From NCBI GenBank assembly GCA_036654655.1, contig JAVVRP010000001.1, forward strand, positions 62,001 to 126,000: 64,000 nucleotides of DNA, in the 5' to 3' direction. Shown here piece by piece: positions 25,635-33,003 of this stretch (the stretch's first letter is position 1; each line of letters begins with the position of its first letter). The position numbers and the translations under genes are program-made. This DNA comes from JAVVRP01 sp036654655. GTDB lineage: Bacteria > Bacillota > Clostridia > Christensenellales > UBA1242. The notes beneath the pieces were generated by a model. That model had not been told where the DNA came from, ran no database searches, and was given only the letters and a program-made list of their open reading frames with translations.

Positions 25635-26555
25635 TTGCTTGAAAAAATTATAAATGAAAATCTTTGGAAAATAATTTCCACAAAAGTTGGAATTAAAAAC
25701 TTGACAGAACTGCGTTTAAGAGCAGGAAAACCAATTGTTGCGTTTATGGGAAATATTCCTTGGTTTGTGTGCGAAAACGGATTAACAGAAAGTTTGGAAA
25801 AAGCAATTTATTTTACTTATGAAGAAATTCAAAGCATAATTTTTTCTGCAAGTGAATTTTCAATTTATGCAGTAAATGAAGAAATAAAGCGTGGATATTT
25901 GGTGCTTGCTGATGCAACAAGAATAGGTGTGTCGGGAAGGGTTATAATTGAAAATGACCAAATAAAAACAATATCAAATTTTACTTCAATAAATATTCGA
26001 ATTCCACATCAAATAAAAAATTGCAGTTTGTGTTGCTTCAAAAGTCTTACATCAAATGGTGTGAAAAGCACATTGGTAATTTCGCCACCGGGAGGTGGTA
26101 AAACAACATTTTTGCGTGATTTTGCCTTGCAACTTTCGTTAACTGCAAACCCGTTAAACATTACAATTTTGGATGAGCGTGGTGAAATTGCAGGTGGCGA
26201 AAGTGGTGGGTTGTCAACTGGAAATTTTACTGATATTTTGTCGTTTGTGCCCAAAAAACAAGGTTTTGAAATTGCAACACGAACACTTGCGCCGGATATT
26301 ATTATTGCTGATGAAATTGGAACAGAAGAAGACGCCAATGCTGTTTTTAGCGCATTTAATGCAGGAATAAAAATTTTTGCAAGTGTACATGCTGGAAGTT
26401 TGGAAGAATTAAAACATAAGCCGTTTTTAAAAAAACTTATTGAAGAAAATTGCTTTGAAAGATACGTTTTGTTATCAAAAAAAAATGGGCCCGGAACGTT
26501 TGAAGGTGTTTTTGGAAAAAATTTTTTACGGCTTGGTTTTGGTGGTGAACAATGA
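25635..26555 (+). CDS. spoIIIAA: Stage III sporulation protein AA
   Basis: SpoIIIAA (306 residues) is the cytoplasmic ATPase of the mother-cell SpoIIIA channel that links to SpoIIQ in the forespore. The secretion-ATPase fold is visible with Walker A PPGGGKTTFLRD, the ILDERGEIAG Walker B-like strand and LAPDIIIADEIGTEED. The start is TTG 25635, eight bases after AAGGAG; upstream in-frame codons have no ribosome site. It overlaps spoIIIAB by four bases. It begins an eight-gene run that is complete through AH. Expression by mother-cell sigma-E is expected from the family; I could not identify that promoter with certainty. Confidence 0.95.
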   Translation: MLEKIINENLWKIISTKVGIKNLTELRLRAGKPIVAFMGNIPWFVCENGLTESLEKAIYFTYEEIQSIIFSASEFSIYAVNEEIKRGYLVLADATRIGVSGRVIIENDQIKTISNFTSINIRIPHQIKNCSLCCFKSLTSNGVKSTLVISPPGGGKTTFLRDFALQLSLTANPLNITILDERGEIAGGESGGLSTGNFTDILSFVPKKQGFEIATRTLAPDIIIADEIGTEEDANAVFSAFNAGIKIFASVHAGSLEELKHKPFLKKLIEENCFERYVLLSKKNGPGTFEGVFGKNFLRLGFGGEQ

Positions 26556-27046
26556 AAATTTTTGCAATATTTGCAGTTACTGCACTTACAACTTTTTTAG
26601 GGTATTGGCTTGCTTCAAAATATATTCAACGCAAAGATTTTTTTAATGCAATTGTTTTTTTTGCAAATTTGATGGAAGTTGAGGTTGGTTTTTCTCAAAA
26701 AAAGACAGAAGAAATAATAAATGAAAACATAAAAAAATTTTGTGCAGAATTTCAAAAATTATTAACTTTGTTTATTGCTTCATTAAACACAAAAAAAACA
26801 ATAACCACAGCGGAAATTTCCAATGTCGCAAAATTTTTAAAAAATGAAGAAATTCAAGAAATATTTTTGTTTTTTAATGGAATTGGCAAGTATGACAGCG
26901 AAAATCAAATTAAAAATATTACGTCACATAACAAGCAATTTGTTTTATGGCAAACAAATGCAAAGCAAGAAAGTAATAAATATGTAAAATTGTATGTAAA
27001 ACTTGGTTTTTTGTTAGGGCTTATCATTTCAATAATTATTATGTAA
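26552..27046 (+). CDS. spoIIIAB: Stage III sporulation protein AB
   Basis: SpoIIIAB (164 residues) is a membrane protein of the SpoIIIA channel, related to the inner-membrane platform of type II secretion. Hydrophobic segments lie at both ends (about 1-20 and 147-164) with a cytoplasmic helical region between. The LASKYIQRKDFF turn after the first segment, then a long helix-rich stretch, fits the family, though sequence identity is low here. The ATG 26552 overlaps the spoIIIAA stop, so the two are translationally coupled. Call rests mainly on position and length. Confidence 0.85.
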   Translation: MKIFAIFAVTALTTFLGYWLASKYIQRKDFFNAIVFFANLMEVEVGFSQKKTEEIINENIKKFCAEFQKLLTLFIASLNTKKTITTAEISNVAKFLKNEEIQEIFLFFNGIGKYDSENQIKNITSHNKQFVLWQTNAKQESNKYVKLYVKLGFLLGLIISIIIM

Positions 27047-27094
27047 AAACGGCTTAAAATTTTTAAACATAATAAAATTAAAATAAGGAGAAAT

Positions 27095-27289
27095 ATGGGA
27101 GTTGATATTATTTTTAAAATTGCTGCTATTGGCATTATAACTGCTGTTGTAAATCAAGTGTTAAAACATTCTGGCAAAGAAGAAATTGCAACCTTAACAA
27201 CTCTTGCGGGGGTAGTTATTGTTTTAATTATGGTTCTTGGTTTAATTGATAATTTGTTTAACACAGTAAAAACAATGTTTGGATTTTAG
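27095..27289 (+). CDS. spoIIIAC: Stage III sporulation protein AC
   Basis: SpoIIIAC (64 residues) is a two-span membrane protein of the channel. The two hydrophobic hairpins are IIFKIAAIGIITAVVNQVL and TTLAGVVIVLIMVLGLI, joined by KHSGKEEIA, the family's conserved turn. AAGGAG lies seven bases before ATG 27095. A 179-base gap separates it from spoIIIAD; in Bacillus these genes are nearly contiguous. Confidence 0.93.
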   Translation: MGVDIIFKIAAIGIITAVVNQVLKHSGKEEIATLTTLAGVVIVLIMVLGLIDNLFNTVKTMFGF

Positions 27290-27300
27290 CCTGAATTTAA

Positions 27301-27367
27301 GTACTATGCAAATTTTTATAACAAATAATGAAAACAAGTTACAAAAGAAAAGTATGGTACTATGCAA
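27301..27367. repeat. Direct repeat in the spoIIIAC-spoIIIAD gap
   Basis: GTACTATGCAA occurs at 27301-27311 and again at 27357-27367. No ORF fills the gap (27290-27468). I see no terminator; function unknown. Confidence 0.45.
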
Positions 27368-27468
27368 GTTGCAATTTAATTTTTTTCATTCCAAAAATAC
27401 GGCGGGCAATTGATGATAAAAGTGCAAATTAAACTTTCAAACTTTTTAAAAAAAAACAAAGGAGCATA

Positions 27469-27855
27469 ATGGACATTTTTAAAATAATTGGCGTGGGTTT
27501 AGTAACACTTGTCGCATCACTTTTGGTAAGACAAATTAGGCCTGAAATTTCGCCACTTATTGCACTTGGCGGTGGCGTTATTATTATATTAATGGTGCTT
27601 AATTATGTTCAGCAGTTATATTCAGCATTTAATTTGGTTGTGGACAAAAGTGGAATTAACAAAAGCCTTATAATTTCAATTTTAAAAATAGTTGGAATTG
27701 GATATTTAACTGAGTTTTCTGCTGGTGTTTGCACCGATAGCGGAATGCAAACATTGGGGGATAAAATTGCACTTGCGGGAAAGGTGATTATTCTTTGTTA
27801 TTCACTGCCAATTATAACAAGCATTATTGAAATTGTTGTGGAGTTGTTGCCATGA
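27469..27855 (+). CDS. spoIIIAD: Stage III sporulation protein AD
   Basis: SpoIIIAD (128 residues) is a membrane component of the SpoIIIA channel. It begins with the same two-hairpin plan as spoIIIAC (IIGVGLVTLVASLLVRQIRPE) and adds further hydrophobic segments, ending near SIIEIVVELLP. The family motif GIGYLTEFSAGVCTDSGMQT is clear. AAAGGAG precedes ATG 27469. It overlaps spoIIIAE by four bases. Confidence 0.94.
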   Translation: MDIFKIIGVGLVTLVASLLVRQIRPEISPLIALGGGVIIILMVLNYVQQLYSAFNLVVDKSGINKSLIISILKIVGIGYLTEFSAGVCTDSGMQTLGDKIALAGKVIILCYSLPIITSIIEIVVELLP

Positions 27856-29147
27856 GGTTATGTAAATCTTATTCAAAAATAAATTATAATTTGATGTTAA
27901 ATTCATCTTGCAATTTTTTTAAAAACTATCAAAAAAATGCACCAGTTTCTAAAAGAAAAAAAAGGCTATTTGTATGGATTTTAATTTTGATTTCAATTAT
28001 ATGTTCAGGTGCGTTTTTTGTTTCTAATGTGCTTGCAGAAGATAACACAAGTGATATTCAAAAAGAAATTTCTGATCAAACTGATAAACAACTTGACAAC
28101 CTTGACATTTCTGGATTTGATAACATTTTAAAAAAGTTTACTGATGATGAATTTAAAATTTTTGGCGCATCAAGTTTTGGTGAAAAATTAAGGCAAATTA
28201 TTAATGGGGATTTTAAAGGAGGCACCGAAAACATCCTTGGTGCAGTTTGCAATTTGGTGTTTGCTGACCTTGTAAATTTTTTACCTTTAATGGCAACCAT
28301 ACTTGCAGTTGCAATAGTTTTTAGTATGGTTTCAAAAACACGTGGAACGTTGAAATACAAGTCTATTGGTGATATAATTCACTTTGTTTGTTTTGGAACA
28401 ATTGTAACAATAATAATTACTGTTGTTGTTCAAATGATTGAAATGACAACGGGAGTTTTGGGTTTAGTAAAAAATCAAATTGACGTTGCATTCCCAATTT
28501 TATTAACACTTTTAACTGCTATTGGAGGAACAGTTTCAGTTGGAGTTTATCAACCTGCAATAGCGCTTTTAAGCGGATCAGTTGTTATTGTTTTTACAAA
28601 AATATTAATGCCTATATTTGTTTTTGTATTAATTTTTTCCGTGCTATCAAACATGTCGGACACGGTTAAATTAGAAAAATTTTCTGCATTTTTTTCTTCA
28701 TTATTCAAATGGATTGTTGGTGCTGTTTTTACAATATTTTTTGCATTTTTAACAGTGCAAGGAATAACTGCAGGTACGTATGATGGAATATCAATTCGCA
28801 CGGCAAAATTTGCAATAAAAAGTGCGGTCCCTGTTATTGGCGGATATTTGGCAGAAGGTTTTAACCTTATTATTTTTAGTTCTGTGCTTATTAAAAATGC
28901 AGTTGGGATGTGTGGTTTTTTTATTTTACTTTCAACAATACTTTTGCCATTAATAAAATTAATTATTTTTATGTTTTGTTTAAAACTTTCTTCCGCAGTT
29001 TTGGAGCCAATTATTGACATAAAAATTTCTAATTTTTTGTCTAGTGTTGGGAAAAGTATAAATCTTTTAATTGTGGTTGTTTTAGGTGTTGCCTTTATGT
29101 ATTTTTTATTAATAGGCTTAATAATGTGCACTGCAAATGTAATTTAA
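27852..29147 (+). CDS. spoIIIAE: Stage III sporulation protein AE
   Basis: SpoIIIAE (431 residues) is the large polytopic membrane protein of the channel. It has a signal-like first segment (about 41-62), a hydrophilic stretch with GFDNILKKFT, and about six or seven later membrane spans. The region IGGTVSVGVYQPAIALLSGS and the QGITAGTYDGISIRTAKFA loop match the family. The N-terminal extension before the first segment is longer than usual; a later start is possible but none has a clear ribosome site. The start overlaps the spoIIIAD stop. Confidence 0.93.
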   Translation: MRLCKSYSKINYNLMLNSSCNFFKNYQKNAPVSKRKKRLFVWILILISIICSGAFFVSNVLAEDNTSDIQKEISDQTDKQLDNLDISGFDNILKKFTDDEFKIFGASSFGEKLRQIINGDFKGGTENILGAVCNLVFADLVNFLPLMATILAVAIVFSMVSKTRGTLKYKSIGDIIHFVCFGTIVTIIITVVVQMIEMTTGVLGLVKNQIDVAFPILLTLLTAIGGTVSVGVYQPAIALLSGSVVIVFTKILMPIFVFVLIFSVLSNMSDTVKLEKFSAFFSSLFKWIVGAVFTIFFAFLTVQGITAGTYDGISIRTAKFAIKSAVPVIGGYLAEGFNLIIFSSVLIKNAVGMCGFFILLSTILLPLIKLIIFMFCLKLSSAVLEPIIDIKISNFLSSVGKSINLLIVVVLGVAFMYFLLIGLIMCTANVI

Positions 29148-29157
29148 AATTGCAAAT

Positions 29158-29186
29158 AAGGAGGTAATCAAAAATGTAAAATGTAA
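29158..29186 (+). other. Strong ribosome site followed by start-stop codons
   Basis: AAGGAGG (29158-29164) is followed nine bases later by ATG immediately joined to TAA (29174-29179), and a second ATG-TAA at 29181-29186. It lies between spoIIIAE and spoIIIAF. It could be a decayed small gene or a start-stop translational element. Confidence 0.4.
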
Positions 29187-29226
29187 TTAAACTTATATAA
29201 TTTTTTTAAAAAAAATGAGGTAAATT

Positions 29227-29715
29227 GTGGAAGGAATGTCTGGTTGGATTTTGTCAATTGCTGGTGTTTGTTTATTATCAGTTATGATTGATTTAATTTT
29301 GCCGGAAGGCAAAACAACAAGCGCAATTAAAAATGTTTTTTCTTATATTATTGTGCTTGTTATTATTGCACCATTGCCCAAGTTGGTTGGCAAAAAAATT
29401 GACCTGTCAAACATTTGGAACAAAACTGAAATTGTGCTACAAGACAATTTTTTGGAAACAGTAAACCGTACAAAATTAGATAAAATTGAAAAACAAATTG
29501 AAGATGATTTAAAAGCAAAAAAAATTGAAAATGTACAAGTGTTTTTGTCGGCAAATGTCTTTTCTTCAAACATGGAAATTGAAACTGTTTTTGTTGATTT
29601 GTTTAACCTTCCACAAACGGATAAAAATCAAACAAAAACTATCAAACAAGAAATTTTTTTAAGCATCAAAAAATATGTTTTTATAGGCGAGGAGAAAATT
29701 ATTTTTAATGAATGA
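29227..29715 (+). CDS. spoIIIAF: Stage III sporulation protein AF
   Basis: SpoIIIAF (162 residues) has two N-terminal membrane segments (about 6-24 and 35-53) followed by a soluble mother-cell domain. The opening WILSIAGVCLLSVMIDLILP and the NVFSYIIVLVIIAPLPKL segment are typical. The C-terminal domain has low similarity, with an ELE-type ring-building fold expected. The start is GTG 29227 with GAGG six bases upstream. It is separated from AE by 79 bases that contain the start-stop element. Confidence 0.9.
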   Translation: MEGMSGWILSIAGVCLLSVMIDLILPEGKTTSAIKNVFSYIIVLVIIAPLPKLVGKKIDLSNIWNKTEIVLQDNFLETVNRTKLDKIEKQIEDDLKAKKIENVQVFLSANVFSSNMEIETVFVDLFNLPQTDKNQTKTIKQEIFLSIKKYVFIGEEKIIFNE

Positions 29716-29739
29716 ATTTTAAAATAGCGGGGGTGAAAT

Positions 29740-30294
29740 ATGAATGATAAAAAAAAGTTAAACTTATGTGAAAAGTATCCAATTCTTGAAAAACTTAAAA
29801 GTATAAAACACATAAAAATTTATTGCATAGTACTTGCTTGTTTATTAATTGCAGGAATTTTTGGTGCCAGTTTAGAAAACAAAAATATTAATGAAAAAGA
29901 TACAAAAATTTTTGGTGCAATGGAATATGCCAAGGAACTAGAATCAAAATTGTCAAATGTTTTATCCCAAGTTGAGGGCGCTGGAAAAGTTAAGGTTATG
30001 GTTGTTTTAGAATCTGGTTCTGAATTTATTTATGCATCAACAAAAGAAGATAAAACAAACACCTCCGGAAATGGCTCCAGCACGTCTAACACGTCTTCGG
30101 AGCCAATAATAATTAATAACGGTGGAACCAGTACACCAATTATTATTAAAGAGTACATGCCAAAAGTAAGTGGTGTAATTATTGTTGCAGAAGGCGGTTC
30201 AAGTATTATTGTAAAAATGAATCTTTTAAAAGCAGTGCAAGCACTGTTGGCAGTGCCAAGCGGAAATATTGAAATTTTGGTTGGTAAAAAGTAA
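29740..30294 (+). CDS. spoIIIAG: Stage III sporulation protein AG
   Basis: SpoIIIAG (184 residues) forms the large ring of the channel between the mother cell and forespore membranes. One membrane segment (about 24-44) precedes the ring-building motif, with the family core LSNVLSQVEGAGKVKVMVV and VSGVIIVAEGGSSIIVKMNL. A Ser/Thr/Asn-rich insert (about 105-125, TNTSGNGSSTSNTSSE) lies in the region that forms a beta-ring insertion in the family. GGGGTG precedes ATG 29740. Confidence 0.95.
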   Translation: MNDKKKLNLCEKYPILEKLKSIKHIKIYCIVLACLLIAGIFGASLENKNINEKDTKIFGAMEYAKELESKLSNVLSQVEGAGKVKVMVVLESGSEFIYASTKEDKTNTSGNGSSTSNTSSEPIIINNGGTSTPIIIKEYMPKVSGVIIVAEGGSSIIVKMNLLKAVQALLAVPSGNIEILVGKK

Positions 30295-30392
30295 TTTAAT
30301 TTTAATTACAAAATTAGACATATATTTTTTTTAAAAATGGTATAAATCAAAGTTTTAAGAGCATAGCATAAAGATAAGGAAAGGAGAGTAAA

Positions 30393-30866
30393 ATGTTAAA
30401 AAAGAAAACAAAAATTATTATTCTGTGTGGGATGATTGCACTGCTTGGATTAACTGCGTATTTAAACATAGCGTTAAACAATAGGGTAGTTGACGTTAAT
30501 GCAAATCAAGTTGTATATACAAGTTCATTTGATGAGTATAGGGCACAACGTCAAGAAACACGGGAGCAACTTATATCGTTATATGATGGCATAATCACAA
30601 GCGATGCATATTCAAAGGAAGAAATACAAAGTGCAAAAGAACTTAAAAACGAACTTATTGAAAGAATTAAATATGAAAATGTTACTGAGGGAATAATTAA
30701 ATCAAAGGGATTTAAAGATGCAACTGTTTCATTTTCAAAGGAAAAGTGTATTGTTGCACTTAAAAGTGAAAAAGCACTAGACCAAGCCCAAATTGCACAG
30801 GTAAATCAAATAGTTAAATTACAGACAGGATATAGTGCAAAAAATATTATAATAATTCCATCATAA
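30393..30866 (+). CDS. spoIIIAH: Stage III sporulation protein AH
   Basis: SpoIIIAH (157 residues) is the mother-cell ring protein that binds SpoIIQ across the intermembrane space. One N-terminal membrane segment (about 7-27) is followed by a helical region beginning DEYRAQRQETREQLISLYDG and a YscJ/FliF-like ring-building domain (about 105-157: FKDATVSFSKEKCIVAL). GGAG precedes ATG 30393. It ends the spoIIIA run; a 98-base gap before it could hold its own promoter. Confidence 0.93.
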   Translation: MLKKKTKIIILCGMIALLGLTAYLNIALNNRVVDVNANQVVYTSSFDEYRAQRQETREQLISLYDGIITSDAYSKEEIQSAKELKNELIERIKYENVTEGIIKSKGFKDATVSFSKEKCIVALKSEKALDQAQIAQVNQIVKLQTGYSAKNIIIIPS

Positions 30867-30868
30867 GG

Positions 30869-30898
30869 TTTGCAAAAATAAAAAACTTATGTTATACT
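30869..30898 (+). promoter_or_regulatory. Promoter of asp23-nusB-xseAB-proS
   Basis: TTGCAA (30869-30874), 18 bases, TATACT (30893-30898), just after spoIIIAH. Confidence 0.6.
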
Positions 30899-30921
30899 TT
30901 TGGGCGAATAGGAGTTTTGTA

Positions 30922-31296
30922 ATGTCTGATATTAATAATTTGCCCTTAGAAAACAAAGGCAAAATAACATGTAATCGAAACATATTGTTGTCTATTATTA
31001 GTTTGGCAACAAAAGAGATAAGTGGAGTTGCTGCTTTATGTGACAATTTTTTGGCAAAAACAAAAAAAATATTTACCAAAAATGATGGAAAAGGTGTTAA
31101 AATAAAATTTGATGCAAACGGGAATTTAGTTGTTGAAGTTTTTGTTAGAGTATTTTATGGTTTTTCTGTCCCCGATGTTGCGTATAGAATTCAAGAAAAC
31201 ATTAAAAATAATATTAGTTCCATGGTTGACATGAAAACTGCAAAAGTTAACGTGCATATTGTTGGGGTAAGTTTTCAAAAAGAAGAAGTAGTTTAA
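30922..31296 (+). CDS. Asp23/Gls24 family protein (YqhY-like)
   Basis: A 124-residue Asp23/Gls24 protein. Members of this family are small cytoplasmic or membrane-associated proteins; YqhY in Bacillus lies at this same place and has been linked to control of acetyl-CoA carboxylase. Core features are GKITCNRNILLSIISLATKEI, DGKGVKIKFDANGNLVVEV and MVDMKTAKVNVHIVGVSF. The start ATG 30922 has AGGAG seven bases upstream. The accB and accC genes that normally precede yqhY are absent here. Confidence 0.88.
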   Translation: MSDINNLPLENKGKITCNRNILLSIISLATKEISGVAALCDNFLAKTKKIFTKNDGKGVKIKFDANGNLVVEVFVRVFYGFSVPDVAYRIQENIKNNISSMVDMKTAKVNVHIVGVSFQKEEVV

Positions 31297-31307
31297 AAAG
31301 GCGTAAG

Positions 31308-31691
31308 ATGAGAAAAAATGCGAGAGAAGCATCATTAAAACTAATTTTTGAAAGTTTTTTTAATGATGGCAATTCAATATTAGAAATTTGTGAAGAATGC
31401 GAAGTCAAGTCTGAAAATGACTTGGCTTTTGTGCATAATGTTTACAACAGTTATAAAACAAATAAAGAAGAAATAGACATGCTTATTTATTCATTAGGTC
31501 AGCAAAGTAAAACTGCAACTCTGTTCAGTGTTGACAGAGCAATCGTTTGCATGGCAATTGCCGAACACAAACTTGGAGAAGTTCCAAAAGCGGTTATTAT
31601 TAATGAATGCGTTGAACTTGCCAAAAAGTTTTCAACAGAAAAAAGTTTTGCATTTGTAAACGGAATTCTTAGCAAGGCAATAGAAGAATGA
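31308..31691 (+). CDS. nusB: Transcription antitermination factor NusB
   Basis: NusB (127 residues) binds boxA RNA with NusE in rRNA antitermination. The all-helical family pattern is visible from KNAREASLKLIFESFF to the C-terminal AVIINECVELAKKFSTEKSFAFVNGIL, which is the strongest signature. AGGCG precedes ATG 31308. It overlaps xseA by four bases, as part of the asp23-nusB-xseA-xseB-proS unit. Confidence 0.94.
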   Translation: MRKNAREASLKLIFESFFNDGNSILEICEECEVKSENDLAFVHNVYNSYKTNKEEIDMLIYSLGQQSKTATLFSVDRAIVCMAIAEHKLGEVPKAVIINECVELAKKFSTEKSFAFVNGILSKAIEE

Positions 31692-32800
31692 CCGAGCGTG
31701 AATTAACCGTTTCGCAGGTGGCGGGCTATGTTAAAGGCATTTTTGAAGCGGAGGAAATGCTTCATTCAATTTTGGTGGTTGGAGAAATTGCTTCGCTTAG
31801 CATTGTTAGAGGCTTTGCCTACTTTAATTTAAAAGACGAGGAGTCCGCTTTATCTTGCGTATGTTTTTCTGTTCAAGATTGCCCAAATGTAAAAAATGGA
31901 GATAAAGTTGTTGTTAGGGGTACTTTTGAATTTTACACAAAGGGTGGAAAACTTAACTTTAATGTTTCACATATTCAAATATATGGTATTGGAGATTTAT
32001 TTCAAAAATTTTTGCAACTAAAATCAAAATTAGAAGCAAAAAAATTATTTGATTTTTCTCACAAGATTCCAGTCCCGAGTGACTGCAAAAAAATTGGAGT
32101 TGTGTCAAGCAAAGATGGCGCGGTTATTCAAGATATAATTAATGTTGCAACCAGAAGAAACCCAAGTGTAAACATTTTATTATCACCTTCAAAGGTTCAA
32201 GGAAATGGTGCCGAATTTGAAATTGTAAAAGCCCTTGAACTGCTTGAAAAAACAGATGTAGACGTAATCATTTTGGCACGTGGAGGGGGCAGTATTGAAG
32301 ATTTACAAGCCTTTAACACAGAAGTTCTTGCTTATGCAATATTTAATTGTAGCAAACCAATAATAAGTGCCGTTGGTCATGAAACAGATTTTACAATTTC
32401 GGATTTTGTTTCAGATTTAAGAGCGCCCACACCAAGTGCTGCGGCAGAACTTGTAACCGCAAACAAACTTGCAAAGGTGGAACATTTTGAACAAATTTTT
32501 TTAAGGCTTGTGCAGATTAGTTCCACAAAATTTTTAACAGCACAAACAAGAGTAGCAATGCTTTCTCAATTGGCTGTAAAAAATTTTGAACTTTGTACTG
32601 AACGAAATTTACAAAAAGTAAATCAAGTGTTAAATATTCTTGAAAAACTTGATCCAAGGAGTATATTAAAATTAGGATATGCAAGGATTGAAAAAAAAGG
32701 TAAATTAATTAAAAGTGTTACAGAGTTGTTGCTTAATGATGAGTTTTTGGCTACAATGTATGATGGAAGCGTTATTGCAACTGTAAAGGAGAAAAAATGA
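31688..32800 (+). CDS. xseA: Exodeoxyribonuclease VII large subunit
   Basis: XseA (370 residues) degrades single-stranded DNA to oligonucleotides with XseB. The N-terminal OB domain starts LTVSQVAGYVKGIFE and the catalytic domain shows KIGVVSSKDGAVIQDI, ILARGGGSIEDLQAFN and AVGHETDFTISDFVSDLRAPTPSAA (split here only for length: AVGHETDFTI, DFVSDLRAPTPSAAAE). It is shorter than the usual 400-450, mainly in the C-terminal coiled-coil region. ATG 31688 overlaps nusB; the end overlaps xseB by four bases. Confidence 0.94.
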   Translation: MTERELTVSQVAGYVKGIFEAEEMLHSILVVGEIASLSIVRGFAYFNLKDEESALSCVCFSVQDCPNVKNGDKVVVRGTFEFYTKGGKLNFNVSHIQIYGIGDLFQKFLQLKSKLEAKKLFDFSHKIPVPSDCKKIGVVSSKDGAVIQDIINVATRRNPSVNILLSPSKVQGNGAEFEIVKALELLEKTDVDVIILARGGGSIEDLQAFNTEVLAYAIFNCSKPIISAVGHETDFTISDFVSDLRAPTPSAAAELVTANKLAKVEHFEQIFLRLVQISSTKFLTAQTRVAMLSQLAVKNFELCTERNLQKVNQVLNILEKLDPRSILKLGYARIEKKGKLIKSVTELLLNDEFLATMYDGSVIATVKEKK

Positions 32801-33003
32801 GTTACGAAGAAAACATGAAAGAGTTAGAAAAAATTGTTGCAAAACTTGAAAAAGGAAATGTTAGCATGGAAGAAGGCGTGCAACTTTTTGAAAAAGGTGC
32901 AGAACTTGCAAATGCTTGTAAAAAACAAATTGAAACTGCAAAAGGAAAAGTTAAGGAATTAAAAATACAGATGGATAAAATTATTGAGGAGGACATTTTA
33001 TAA
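32797..33003 (+). CDS. xseB: Exodeoxyribonuclease VII small subunit
   Basis: XseB (68 residues) is the small helical subunit that wraps the C-terminal helices of XseA. The whole chain matches the family: YEENMKELEKIVAKLEKGN, then SMEEGVQLFEKGAELANACK. GGAG precedes ATG 32797 inside xseA. Its TAA overlaps the proS ATG by one base. In Bacillus ispA and dxs follow here; instead proS does. Confidence 0.94.
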   Translation: MSYEENMKELEKIVAKLEKGNVSMEEGVQLFEKGAELANACKKQIETAKGKVKELKIQMDKIIEEDIL

